From: Ignavibacteria bacterium
Lineage (GTDB): Bacteria; Bacteroidota; Ignavibacteria; Tepidaquicellales; OLB5
Reading direction: 5' to 3'
Length of the DNA: 64,000 nucleotides
NCBI GenBank assembly: GCA_017303675.1
Contig: JAFLBX010000002.1
Location: forward strand, 1,021,642 to 1,085,641
The notes under the pieces were generated by a model, which had not been told where the DNA came from, ran no database searches, and saw nothing but the letters and a program-made list of their open reading frames with translations. Positions 18,068 to 26,900 of the stretch are shown here, in pieces. Position numbers and translations under genes: made by a program. Within the stretch, counting starts at the first letter, position 1. Each line of letters begins with the position of its first letter.

Positions 18068-18292
18068 ATGAAGAAAAGATCAAACAGAAAAAGTGAAATT
18101 TCAATTTTAAAAGAGGCTGCAAAACTTGCGACACAAGACGCAAAAAGAGAGAATAAAGCATTAGGGTTAGAAGTTATTGTTGTCAGAGATTCCGGATTAT
18201 ATTTAACTGCTCCCGGTAAAAAAATGAAGCTGGTAAAAAAAGGAAACTTTTCACCCGTTAAAGTAAAACGCCGCCCATTAAAACTTGGCTGA
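18068..18292 (+). CDS. Putative antitoxin of a zeta-type toxin-antitoxin pair
   Basis: This is a 74-residue, strongly basic protein (many Lys and Arg, for example KKRSNRKSE and VKVKRRPLK) with a central GLEVIVVRDSGLYLTAPGKK segment that looks like a small beta-sheet fold. No known antitoxin family was recognised. The antitoxin role is inferred from position: it is immediately upstream of, and overlaps by 8 bp, a gene for a zeta-like kinase, the usual order of antitoxin before toxin. Its positive charge is unlike the acidic epsilon or PezA antitoxins. Alternatives are an RNA- or DNA-binding protein unrelated to toxicity. Confidence 0.6.
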   Translation: MKKRSNRKSEISILKEAAKLATQDAKRENKALGLEVIVVRDSGLYLTAPGKKMKLVKKGNFSPVKVKRRPLKLG

Positions 18293-19034
18293 GAGAACAC
18301 TTCAAAAACGTATTCGAATTTTTGCAGGACCGAATGGGTCAGGCAAGAGTACTTTATACCACAAAATTAAGGAAGAGTTCAATCTTAGGTTTGGATATTA
18401 TCTAAATGCAGATGAGCTCCATGAGCAGCTGATTAAAAACGGTTTCATAGATCTGGAAAAATTTGAATTGAAAACTGATCTAGGTTCCATTAAGTCTTAT
18501 TTCTTCAAATCAGGGTGGGATAAGTACGTTAAAGAACGGGATTACACCGGTAAAATGAAGATAAGCGGAAATATCATTTCAATACAAAAATCAAAAATAC
18601 AGTCATACGATTCTGCAATACTTGCAGATTACATTCGATATAAATTTATTGAAGCAGGGCTTACATTTACATTCGAAACCGTCATGTCTCATCCTTCCAA
18701 AATTGAATTTATATCCAAAGCAGCAGGAAGCGGTTATAAAATTTATTTATATTTTATTTCGACAGATGATTTTTCAATTAACCAAAACCGGGTTAAGCTA
18801 AGAGTTAAAAAAGGCGGACACAATGTTTCTGCAGCAAAGGTAAGATCAAGATACTATAACACAATGCTTCAATTAAAAGCAGCATCTTTATTATGTTACA
18901 GAACCTATGTTTTTGATAATTCAACTGACCTGGAACTTATACTCTCAATAAACCCAAAGAAAGAAATTACGTTCCAGAAAAATGTAATTCCTGCATGGGT
19001 AAATGAATACCTGATCAATAAAAAAGCTCAATAA
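18285..19034 (+). CDS. Zeta toxin-like P-loop kinase
   Basis: A 249-aa protein with an N-terminal Walker A GPNGSGKST (residues 15-23) in the context FAGPNGSGKST, and a later FTFETVMSHPSKIEFI motif, the pattern of zeta-toxin/AAA proteins. Zeta toxins phosphorylate UDP-N-acetylglucosamine and block cell-wall synthesis; family relatives also phosphorylate other targets. The conserved C-terminal half includes RVKLRVKKGGHNVS. The start is TTG at 18285, inside the end of the preceding small gene, so translation is coupled. Predicted cytoplasmic. The UDP-GlcNAc substrate is inferred from the family only; a chromosomal P-loop ATPase with another role is possible. Confidence 0.82.
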   Translation: MAERTLQKRIRIFAGPNGSGKSTLYHKIKEEFNLRFGYYLNADELHEQLIKNGFIDLEKFELKTDLGSIKSYFFKSGWDKYVKERDYTGKMKISGNIISIQKSKIQSYDSAILADYIRYKFIEAGLTFTFETVMSHPSKIEFISKAAGSGYKIYLYFISTDDFSINQNRVKLRVKKGGHNVSAAKVRSRYYNTMLQLKAASLLCYRTYVFDNSTDLELILSINPKKEITFQKNVIPAWVNEYLINKKAQ

Positions 19035-19146
19035 TTATCTACCGTTAATTTTAAAGAAGTGTTATCAGGTATATACCTGACAACACATTAATGTGTTATA
19101 CAACAGACCTAATAATCATACAATAAGTTAAAAATAAACTAAAAAA

Positions 19147-19174
19147 AAGACGCCCCAGGGGGGCGTCTTTACAG
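19147..19174. repeat. REP-like hairpin between convergent genes
   Basis: Arms AAGACGCCCC/GGGGCGTCTT around AGG, followed by TACAG, are closely related to the REP hairpins at 164, 325 and 702. It sits between the convergent toxin and 5'-nucleotidase genes, with A- and T-rich flanks, so it could serve as a bidirectional terminator. Confidence 0.75.
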
Positions 19175-19200
19175 AAAATTATTAATATTTTTTTGACTTT

Positions 19201-20745
19201 TTACTGCTTTGATACATCAACTACTCTTTTTTCAACAACGCTGTTTATTACCTTCATTTCCTTAACAACTTCAATAATAAGGTCGCGGTCATTCCACCCG
19301 GTATCTTTTGGAGTGATTGTTTCTGGAATTTCACCGAAGAATTTTTTGAACTGACTCAGAACGTAATTATTCGTAGCAATAGTGTACATCTGGTCATCGG
19401 CAACTTCAGACCTGCCTATATTCATGCTTACAATAAAATCATCAGAACCTTCATTGGCTTTTTTGGAATCATAGCTGTATGTTAAGCCTGAATTATGAAG
19501 CAGCTCAGCACCTTCACCTTTACTTATCTTTTCAAGTCTTATTTTTATATTATTCTTCATCATCTGCTTCAGGGTTTTGCCGGAAACAGTAATGGTTTGT
19601 ATCTCATTTCCAAAGGGGTTGATCTCCCATATATCGCCGACAAGGATATCCCCTTTGAGCAGGCTTTTACGAAGTCCCCCGCCATTGACGAACCCTATAT
19701 CAGCCCCGGTCTTCATTCTGAAGGCATCGGCTTCGAACTGGCCAAGATTGCTTTCATCGCTGTAGGAGGCGCGCCAGTCAGTTTCAAGGGTACCTATCTT
19801 AACACTAAGCTGGGGAAGATACTCCTCTATCATATTATCAACTTTCGCAGCAGCGTCTTTATCGTAAATTGCGGAATCAAGAACGGTTTCTATCAGCATA
19901 CCGTAAGCATCGGTTACTGTATCTTTTTCAGTATCTATTTTCAGGTCAAGCTTGCCCAGGTTTCTGCCGTAGGAGCCTGCCTGTACAATTACAACGCCGT
20001 TTTTACGGACCGGCTTGAATAATGTGGAATGTGAGTGTCCCCCGACAATAATATCGATATCAGAGTAAAATTTTTCAGCAATCAGTTTATCTTCATCAAG
20101 TCCGGAGTGTGAAAGCAGCACTACAACATCTGCCCCGCGCGATTTTACTTCATTGATGTTAACGGTTAACACTGAATCAACATTCAGCATTACTAGATCA
20201 GTTACATTGGCGGGAAGCGATGTTTCGAACAGATCGGGTAATGTTAATCCGATGATACCGAACTTAACACCGTTAATTTCTTTTATTACATATGGTTTAC
20301 CCATAAGCTTATTCTGAGACTGCAAATAAACGTTACTGCTTAAATAATCAAACTTAGCGAGCGCAAGCGCGGAATCAAGCGAATACTGGCTGTAGTCAAA
20401 TTCATGATTGCCAAGCACGAATGCATCAATGTTGTATGAATTCAGAATTTCAATCTGCGACCTTCCGCGGGTAAAGTTCGAGATAGGCGTTCCCTGGAAA
20501 TCATCGCCTGCGTTCAGCACAAGTGAATTAGGAGTGCGGTATTTTTTCAGGTATCCTGTCATGCTGCCAACTCCCCCTACCCAGTAATAAACCGGCTCGC
20601 CGGTTACTGTATCTTTTTTTGATACTTTATAGGGCTGGTTGCGCGCATGGAAGTCATTCCAGTGTAAAATGGTGACTTCTTTTAGCTCCTGTGCAAAGGA
20701 ATTGAAAGCAAATATTGCTGAGAGTACAATTAATAATATTTTCAT
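19201..20745 (-). CDS. Secreted 5'-nucleotidase (UshA-type metallophosphatase)
   Basis: This 514-aa protein has a signal peptide ending at FAQ (residue 19). The metallophosphatase domain has all metal-binding motifs: DFH (Asp31, His33), GDDFQG (about 80-84), GNHEFD (112-117), LSHSG (about 211) and GGHSH (235-239). The C-terminal domain, with GGGLRKSL and a Phe/Asn-rich binding region, is the 5'-nucleotidase substrate domain. It removes phosphate from nucleotides outside the cytoplasm, yielding nucleosides and phosphate. It is transcribed towards the toxin gene and diverges from the nucleoside importer operon, which fits a scavenging partnership. No lipid attachment is seen. Confidence 0.94.
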   Translation of the reverse strand: MKILLIVLSAIFAFNSFAQELKEVTILHWNDFHARNQPYKVSKKDTVTGEPVYYWVGGVGSMTGYLKKYRTPNSLVLNAGDDFQGTPISNFTRGRSQIEILNSYNIDAFVLGNHEFDYSQYSLDSALALAKFDYLSSNVYLQSQNKLMGKPYVIKEINGVKFGIIGLTLPDLFETSLPANVTDLVMLNVDSVLTVNINEVKSRGADVVVLLSHSGLDEDKLIAEKFYSDIDIIVGGHSHSTLFKPVRKNGVVIVQAGSYGRNLGKLDLKIDTEKDTVTDAYGMLIETVLDSAIYDKDAAAKVDNMIEEYLPQLSVKIGTLETDWRASYSDESNLGQFEADAFRMKTGADIGFVNGGGLRKSLLKGDILVGDIWEINPFGNEIQTITVSGKTLKQMMKNNIKIRLEKISKGEGAELLHNSGLTYSYDSKKANEGSDDFIVSMNIGRSEVADDQMYTIATNNYVLSQFKKFFGEIPETITPKDTGWNDRDLIIEVVKEMKVINSVVEKRVVDVSKQ

Positions 20746-20894
20746 AGATTATTTTAGATTTGAAGTACAAATATAATGATTTTAGGTTAAAGGTTTGTTA
20801 ATGATTTTATTTCAAGGTGCCTCACCACTTCCCCTCTCCCATAGGGATAGGGAAAGAGATAAGTTGATGTAATAATTCTTTTCAATTATTATGT

Positions 20895-20927
20895 AATTGC
20901 ACCTGTTATAAAAATGCTGTAATTTTG
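20895..20927 (+). promoter_or_regulatory. Bacteroidota-type promoter of the nucleoside importer operon
   Basis: AATTG (20895-20899) is separated by 20 bases from TAATTTTG (20920-20927), an exact match to the TTG / TAnnTTTG form, 66 bases before the lipoprotein ATG. A small hairpin (CCCTTC/GAAGGG, 20959-20972) lies in the leader. Confidence 0.6.
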
Positions 20928-20993
20928 ATAAAAATTAGAGATTTATGACTACTTCCTGCCCTTCCCGAAGGGAGCGGAATAAAGAAAATTAAA

Positions 20994-22013
20994 ATGAAAA
21001 CAACAATAAATTATATATTATCATTCATATTAGCATTAACGATAACATCCTGCGGTAAAAAGGAAAACACTGAAAATAATACAGGGAAGCTTAAAGTTGG
21101 ACTGGTATTTGATGTTGGCGGAAGAGGAGATAAATCGTTTAACGATGCAGCTTACCGCGGCTTAGAAAAGGCGAAGCAGGAGCTTGGGATAGAGTTTGAG
21201 TATATTGAGCCGGGTCCGGGCGCTGACAGAGAAGCCGCTTTGAGGCAATTTTCAAGCAGGAAGGATATTGCGGTAATTTTCGGTATCGGATTTATTTTCA
21301 CAGATGAAATCACAAAGATAGCACAGGAATTCCCCGATAAAAAATACGCATGTGTTGATTATACCGTTGATCCGTCTAAGACAATTCCCCCAAACCTTGT
21401 TGCACTTGAATTCAGGGAAGAAGAAGGTTCATTTTTGGTTGGAGCTATTGCGGGGTTGATGACAAAATCGAATAAAGTAGGTTTTGTTGGCGGTATGGAA
21501 TCACCTTTGATAAAAAAATTCCAGGTATCATACGAAGCCGGGGTTAAGCATGTAAATCCGAACGGCACAATACTTATAGGTTATGCTGGAGTGACGGGTG
21601 ACGCGTTCAAGAATCCGGGCAAAGGAAAGGAAATAGCGCTCGGGCAGTATAATGATGGTGTTGATATCATTTACCACGCCTCCGGCGTGACCGGGCTGGG
21701 AGTTTTTGAAGCAGCTCGTGAAATGAAAAAGTTCGCAATCGGGGTTGATTCAGACCAGAACGATGAAGCACCCGGCTACATAATTACAAGTATGGTTAAG
21801 GTTGTGGATGTATCTGTATATGAAGTGATAAAAGAAGTTAAAGAGGGCAAATTTAAAGGCGGAAGAGTTGAAACTTTCGGCTTGAAGACCAAAGGTGTTG
21901 ATTATGCATACACGGATAAAAACAAGCACCTGATACCTGAAGAAGTAAGAACTAAGGTAGAAGCTATAAGGCAGGAAATTATTGACGGAAAAATTACGAT
22001 TCCCACTAAATAA
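20994..22013 (+). CDS. BMP-family (PnrA-like) nucleoside-binding lipoprotein
   Basis: A 339-aa protein with signal sequence and lipobox ITSC (Cys20). The mature part starts KVGLVFDVGGRGDKSFNDAAY, the hallmark of the BMP/Med family; GADREAALRQF, and later GVTGLGVFEAA and AIGVDSDQN, complete the ligand-binding fold. Members bind purine nucleosides such as guanosine or inosine and pass them to an ABC importer. The three downstream genes encode the ATPase and two permeases, so the role is nucleoside uptake. The ligand is inferred from the family. Confidence 0.94.
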   Translation: MKTTINYILSFILALTITSCGKKENTENNTGKLKVGLVFDVGGRGDKSFNDAAYRGLEKAKQELGIEFEYIEPGPGADREAALRQFSSRKDIAVIFGIGFIFTDEITKIAQEFPDKKYACVDYTVDPSKTIPPNLVALEFREEEGSFLVGAIAGLMTKSNKVGFVGGMESPLIKKFQVSYEAGVKHVNPNGTILIGYAGVTGDAFKNPGKGKEIALGQYNDGVDIIYHASGVTGLGVFEAAREMKKFAIGVDSDQNDEAPGYIITSMVKVVDVSVYEVIKEVKEGKFKGGRVETFGLKTKGVDYAYTDKNKHLIPEEVRTKVEAIRQEIIDGKITIPTK

Positions 22014-22132
22014 AATGTCAAATTTCAAAATCCAAATCTCAATGGTATGCTTTTAAAAAATAATTTGGCATTTGATCTTTGGCGTTTGACATTAAAAAAC
22101 CTTTATTAATTTAAAGCCATAATATAAAAGAC

Positions 22133-23644
22133 ATGACTGTTCATCCTGCTGTTGAAATGAAGGGTATCACCAAAACATTTGGTGAATTAAGAGCAAATGA
22201 TTCAGTTGATCTTATAGTTAAAAAAGGAGAGATCCACGCTGTTGTTGGCGAGAACGGTGCGGGTAAATCTACTTTAATGAACATACTTTACGGTATGTAC
22301 CACCCTGATGAAGGAACAATAAAAATCAACGGAAATGTTGCAGCTGTTCCCTCTCCGCAGGAGGCAATAAAGCTTGGGATAGGAATGGTCCACCAGCATT
22401 TTATGCTGGTAAATACGCTTACAGTACTTGAAAATATTATTTTAGGCGATGAAGTTACCGGTGCGCTGAATATTTTAGATATAAAACGGTGCAGGCAGAA
22501 AGTAAAATATATTCTGAATAGCTTTGATATAAAAATTGATACTGATGAGCTGACCGGAAACCTGACGGTTGGTATGCAGCAAAAGGTGGAGATATTAAAG
22601 CTGTTATACAGGAATGCTGATATACTTATACTGGATGAACCGACAGCAGTACTTACACCACAGGAAACTGACGAGCTATTCAGAACACTTAAGGAGCTGA
22701 AGAACGAAGGTAAAACTATAATCCTTATAACCCATAAGCTGAACGAAGTACTTGAAGTGAGCGACAGCATTACAGTGCTGAGGCACGGCAGGGTTACCGG
22801 TAATGTAATTACCGGCAGCACGAATAAAGATGAGCTGGCGGCTATGATAATCGGCGCGAACTTCGAGGGGATAAAGAATAAAGAGAATGCGCCTGAGGAA
22901 AAAATTATTTTCGAAGTAAATGGGCTTACAGTATATGGTGATAAAGGAATTGCTGCTGTAAAAGAAATTTCTTTTACAGTAAGAAAAGGCGAAATACTGG
23001 GCATTGCAGGCGTTGAAGGAAACGGCCAGCATGAGCTGACTGAAGCTGTTTGCGGGTTGAGGGAATATTCTGGAGTGATAAATTTAAACGGCAAGCCGCT
23101 AAAAAATGAGGACCCGGTTGCGCATATTCCCGCAAACCGCCATAAACACGGGATAGTTATGGAGTATGACCTAACTGAAAATATGCTGCTTGGCCGTGAA
23201 AGTGAAGAGGAGTTTTCTGCGGGAATAATGCTTAAGAAAAAGAATCTTAAAAAATTTACAAATAAGCTTATCAGCAGGTATGATATAAGGCCTGGTGATC
23301 CCAATTTGCTTATTGCGGGACTTTCCGGGGGGAACCAGCAAAAATTAGTTGCTGCACGAGAAATGACAAAAAATACAGGGTTAATTGTGGCAAGCCATCC
23401 ATCAAGGGGTCTTGATATCAAAGCTGCAGATTTTGTGCATTCAGTTTTGCTGGAAGAAAGCAAAAAAGGTAAGGCTGTATTACTTGTATCAAGCGATCTG
23501 AATGAATTATTGAAACTAAGCGACAGAATAGCAGTGATATTTAACGGGAAATTCACCGCAATACTTGAAGCCAAAAAAACCAATGAACGTGAAATAGGCG
23601 CTTATATGCTCGGGTTAAACGGAAGCGAAGGAATAACTAAATAA
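22133..23644 (+). CDS. Nucleoside ABC importer ATPase (two fused nucleotide-binding domains)
   Basis: This 503-aa protein has two ABC domains. The first has a complete Walker A, GENGAGKST (residues 39-47), a signature-like LTVGMQQK and Walker B ILILDEPT. The second has the degenerate GVEGNGQHE in place of Walker A and LSGGNQQKLVAARE as signature, as in the RbsA/NupO group. One domain is therefore probably catalytically weak, which is normal for this family. Cytoplasmic face of the inner membrane. It follows the BMP lipoprotein after 119 bases, with a T- and A-rich spacer containing an imperfect CAAATxTCAAA repeat. ATG at 22133. Confidence 0.95.
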   Translation: MTVHPAVEMKGITKTFGELRANDSVDLIVKKGEIHAVVGENGAGKSTLMNILYGMYHPDEGTIKINGNVAAVPSPQEAIKLGIGMVHQHFMLVNTLTVLENIILGDEVTGALNILDIKRCRQKVKYILNSFDIKIDTDELTGNLTVGMQQKVEILKLLYRNADILILDEPTAVLTPQETDELFRTLKELKNEGKTIILITHKLNEVLEVSDSITVLRHGRVTGNVITGSTNKDELAAMIIGANFEGIKNKENAPEEKIIFEVNGLTVYGDKGIAAVKEISFTVRKGEILGIAGVEGNGQHELTEAVCGLREYSGVINLNGKPLKNEDPVAHIPANRHKHGIVMEYDLTENMLLGRESEEEFSAGIMLKKKNLKKFTNKLISRYDIRPGDPNLLIAGLSGGNQQKLVAAREMTKNTGLIVASHPSRGLDIKAADFVHSVLLEESKKGKAVLLVSSDLNELLKLSDRIAVIFNGKFTAILEAKKTNEREIGAYMLGLNGSEGITK

Positions 23645-23645
23645 A

Positions 23646-24683
23646 TTGGGAAGATATTTAAAATACACAGCAGGTCCGGTAATATCAGTGATATTATCAT
23701 TGATAATAGGCAGTATATTTATTTTGCTTATTGGGGAAAATCCAATTGAAGTGTATACAAAAATGTTCGCTGATACACTGGGTAACTCATACGGTATCGG
23801 GCAGGTGCTGTTTAAAGCAACACCGCTTATATTAACCGGGTTATCTGTAGCTTTCGCATTCAGGGCAGGTTTATTCAACATAGGCGCTGAAGGGCAAATG
23901 ACAGTAGGCGCGTTCGCATCTGCGTGGGCCGGATTTACATTTGTATCACTGCCCTGGGTATTGCTGATACCAGTATGCATAGCCAGCGGATTTCTGGCAG
24001 GGGCATTATGGGCGGCAATTGCCGGTTACCTGAAGGCAAGGTTCGGCTCACATGAAGTTATAAATACAATTATGCTAAATTTTATAGCCCTTGCAATGGT
24101 AAGTTACCTTGTGAACAATATTTATGTTGTGCCCGCAACGATACATACGCCTGAAATTTCACCCAATGCAGTATTACTTAGATTTGACGCTGTAACAGGT
24201 ATGTTCAAAGGCTCACCTTTTAATCTCAGCTTTTTAATTGCCATCGCTGCCTGCATTATTATATTTTATATAAATAAAGAAACAAGGTTCGGTTACAGGG
24301 TGAATACTGCCGGGTTCAATATAAACGCAGCTGAATATGCGAAAATGAATGTAAAACGAATTACGATTTCAGCAATGGTTATTGCAGGCGGACTTGCAGG
24401 ACTTGCAGGCATGAACTTTGTGAACGGGTACAAACATTACTTCGAGCTTGGGTTTTCTGAAAATGCGGGTTATGTTGGAATAGCTGTTGCGCTGATATCA
24501 CGGAATAACCCGTTCGCAATCATAGCAGTTGCGGTATTTTTCGGGATACTGGAATACGGTGAGCTTACGGTGAACACACTTGTTCCGAAGGAAATAGTGA
24601 CAATATTACAGGGAATAATTATTTTACTTATCATAACCGTAACTAAGTTTTTCGATCATAAATTCAGGTTAAAGAAGGCTTAA
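23646..24683 (+). CDS. Nucleoside ABC importer permease 1
   Basis: A 345-aa integral inner-membrane protein with about eight to ten hydrophobic segments and the permease motifs FRAGLFNIGAEGQM and GGLAGLAGMN, which place it in the branched-chain/nucleoside (BPD_transp_2) group (YufP/NupP type). TTG start at 23646, 1 base after the ATPase stop codon, so translation is coupled. Together with the second permease it forms the membrane channel for nucleosides delivered by the BMP lipoprotein. Confidence 0.93.
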   Translation: MGRYLKYTAGPVISVILSLIIGSIFILLIGENPIEVYTKMFADTLGNSYGIGQVLFKATPLILTGLSVAFAFRAGLFNIGAEGQMTVGAFASAWAGFTFVSLPWVLLIPVCIASGFLAGALWAAIAGYLKARFGSHEVINTIMLNFIALAMVSYLVNNIYVVPATIHTPEISPNAVLLRFDAVTGMFKGSPFNLSFLIAIAACIIIFYINKETRFGYRVNTAGFNINAAEYAKMNVKRITISAMVIAGGLAGLAGMNFVNGYKHYFELGFSENAGYVGIAVALISRNNPFAIIAVAVFFGILEYGELTVNTLVPKEIVTILQGIIILLIITVTKFFDHKFRLKKA

Positions 24684-24704
24684 GATCCGGGAAGGTATAA
24701 AAAA

Positions 24705-25580
24705 CTGGAAGAATTACTTACATTAACATTTGTACTTCAAACGCTCAGGATAACTATCCCCTACCTGCTGCCCTCTCTTGGAGCGGTTTATTCTGAAAAA
24801 GGCGGTGTTGTAAATATAGCACTAGAGGGAATATTATTAAGCGGAGCATTCGCAGCAGCGGCAGGCACTTTTTATACGGGGAATATATTGATCGGGGTGG
24901 TATGCGGAATTATTGCAGGAATGCTGATAGCTTTGATACACAGCATAGTTACAATAACAATCAAGGCTAACCAGATAGTATCAGGCATAGCTCTGAACAT
25001 ATTCGCCTTCGGCTTAACGAAATTTTTCTGCAAGATATTGTTCGGAAGCTCAAGCAATTCCGAACGTATACCGGGGCTGGAAACATTAGGGCTTCCTTTT
25101 AACCCGTTTTTGCTGTTATGCGTAATAATTCTTGGGATAACTTACTTTGTCATATATAAAACCCGGTTCGGATTAAGACTTAGGGCAGTTGGCGAAAATC
25201 CAAAAGCAGCAGATTCACTTGGAATAAATGTAGCTAATGTGCGTTATTTAGGTGTGCTCATAAGCGGAGCTTTGGGCGGTTTAGGCGGCGCATGGCTGGC
25301 AATAGACCAGCACAGCTTTACCGACGGAATGTCAGCCGGGCGCGGATACATTGCTCTTGCAGCAATGATCATCGGCAAATGGAATCCCCTGGGCGCAGCG
25401 GCAGCATGTTTGCTTTTCGGGCTGGCTGAAAGCTTTACACTTCAGTTCCAGGATTCAGGTATTCCCACACAATTCATTCAAATGCTGCCTTATGTACTTA
25501 CTATTATAGTGCTTGCCGGATTTATCGGTAAAGCCACTCCCCCTGCAGCAGACGGGATTCCGTTTGAGAAAAAAGACTAA
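24705..25580 (+). CDS. Nucleoside ABC importer permease 2, apparent CTG start
   Basis: The second membrane permease (YufQ/NupQ type) has about 291 residues if started at CTG 24705. The first ATG, GTG or TTG in this frame is TTG 24888, but that would discard the conserved N-terminal segment (IPYLLPSLGAVYSEKG and VVNIALEGILLSGAF), which is intact in frame upstream. The frame is open back to TAA 24681-24683, the preceding gene's own stop codon. A purine-rich GGAAGG lies at 24690-24695, nine bases before the CTG. So the true start is probably CTG. Other motifs: PKAADSLGINV and SGALGGLGGAWL. Inner membrane; completes the importer. Confidence 0.85.
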   Translation: MEELLTLTFVLQTLRITIPYLLPSLGAVYSEKGGVVNIALEGILLSGAFAAAAGTFYTGNILIGVVCGIIAGMLIALIHSIVTITIKANQIVSGIALNIFAFGLTKFFCKILFGSSSNSERIPGLETLGLPFNPFLLLCVIILGITYFVIYKTRFGLRLRAVGENPKAADSLGINVANVRYLGVLISGALGGLGGAWLAIDQHSFTDGMSAGRGYIALAAMIIGKWNPLGAAAACLLFGLAESFTLQFQDSGIPTQFIQMLPYVLTIIVLAGFIGKATPPAADGIPFEKKD

Positions 25581-25581
25581 T

Positions 25582-26892
25582 CTATTTCACAAGCATAGCC
25601 TTGCCGAACTGGTTTCCGGCATCAGTCCTTAATGAATAAAAATATACCCCGCTTGGGTAGTTATCGGCATTCCATATCACTGAATGTTCACCAGCATCAG
25701 CGTAACCGTGAACAAGCGTTTCAACGAACTCCCCGGCCGCATTGTAGATTTCAAGTATTACCGTCATCCTGTTCACAAGCTTATAGGTTATCTTAGTTGA
25801 AGCATTGAACGGATTCGGGAAATTTGGTTCAAGTGTATTTCTGAAAGGTGAGGTGGTTTGCGTATACCCTGAGATCCCGACCATATCATTTGTATATTTC
25901 AGCACTTCATTACCGCTTGCATAGCCCAGAGTATCATTGAGTATAAATATTCCGTGTATAGATGAACCTACAGGAATACTTGTCCAGTTCAAACCCCCGT
26001 TGGTAGTTTGCCAGAGTCCGGTGAGATAGTGGTTTGCTATCCAGCCTTTGTTTGCATTTGCAAAACCAACCGGATCCATATTTACACCGCTGATGTTTGA
26101 TACAGTCAGACGCTCCCAGTTAACACCGCCGTTAGTGGTTTTGATTATATTGCCTGAACCTGAAATGAACTTTTCAATAGTAGCATAACCAGTTTGCGAG
26201 TTAACAAAAGTAATGTTCCATGCATGTTCATTCTGTATAAATGAACGGTATCTTTTTACCCATGTATTTCCGCCATCTGAAGTATAGCAGACAACCGCAC
26301 CTTCAGTAAGGATGTTGCTTCTACCGGCAACAAAGCCGGCATCTTTGGTAAGGAAATATACACCTATCTGGTAATTGGTATATGCCCCCATATCGATATT
26401 TTCATATGTTAAGCCGGCATTTGTTGACTTGATAAGATTTGAGGGTCCGTTAAGCCTGCCAGAACCGTAGAAAACGGAATCGCCAACAACTGCAATATCA
26501 CAGATACCGATTGGCGGAGGCACTATTGTTGTATCAACCCTGTACCAGTTTACTCCCCCGTTCGTGGTTCTTAACAGTAAACCGGAAGTAGATCCTGCCC
26601 AGCCCAGCTGCTGATTGTTAAATGCGACACTGCGGAAACCGAATGAAACAGAATCTGAAGCTGTCAGCCGGTACTGTTCATTAAATGAAGATCCGCCGTT
26701 AGTAGTTTTAAGTATTCTTTTTTCTCCGCCGTTTTCAACAACCCAGCCGGTGTTAACATTAATGAACCAAAGGTCTTCATACCTGCCTGCAGATGGAACT
26801 AGAGATGGAAGCACCTGCCAGGTCTGGGAATAAAGATTTACAGCAAGCAGGAGTAAAGAAATAAATGTGATTTTAAAATTAGAAGTATTCAT
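25582..26892 (-). CDS. T9SS cargo with YCF48/BNR-like beta-propeller repeats
   Basis: A 436-aa protein with signal peptide (to about SQT, residue 24), then several propeller blades of the form GWAGSTSGLLLRTTNGGVNW and GYATIEKFISGSGN, with Asp/Asn-Gly-Gly-x-x-Trp corners typical of YCF48/BNR repeats. The last 90 residues hold LEPNFPNPFNASTKI and end GKAMLVK, a T9SS sorting domain in which NYPNPFNP is changed to NFPNPFNA. Its stop codon lies 1 base from the end of the convergent permease gene, so there is no room for a conventional terminator. Function of the propeller is unknown; surface binding is likely. Confidence 0.85.
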   Translation of the reverse strand: MNTSNFKITFISLLLLAVNLYSQTWQVLPSLVPSAGRYEDLWFINVNTGWVVENGGEKRILKTTNGGSSFNEQYRLTASDSVSFGFRSVAFNNQQLGWAGSTSGLLLRTTNGGVNWYRVDTTIVPPPIGICDIAVVGDSVFYGSGRLNGPSNLIKSTNAGLTYENIDMGAYTNYQIGVYFLTKDAGFVAGRSNILTEGAVVCYTSDGGNTWVKRYRSFIQNEHAWNITFVNSQTGYATIEKFISGSGNIIKTTNGGVNWERLTVSNISGVNMDPVGFANANKGWIANHYLTGLWQTTNGGLNWTSIPVGSSIHGIFILNDTLGYASGNEVLKYTNDMVGISGYTQTTSPFRNTLEPNFPNPFNASTKITYKLVNRMTVILEIYNAAGEFVETLVHGYADAGEHSVIWNADNYPSGVYFYSLRTDAGNQFGKAMLVK

Positions 26893-26900
26893 AGCAATAT

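Noticed and set aside
22288-23583. Long open frame of 431 codons on the minus strand
   Set aside because: It lies fully inside the ABC ATPase gene, has an unnatural Ser/Phe/Ile-rich composition and no family signature; it is a shadow of the real gene.
24661-24710. Frameshift or fusion between the two nucleoside permease genes
   Set aside because: The first permease ends normally at TAA 24681 with a complete length, and the second reads as a full separate domain from CTG 24705.
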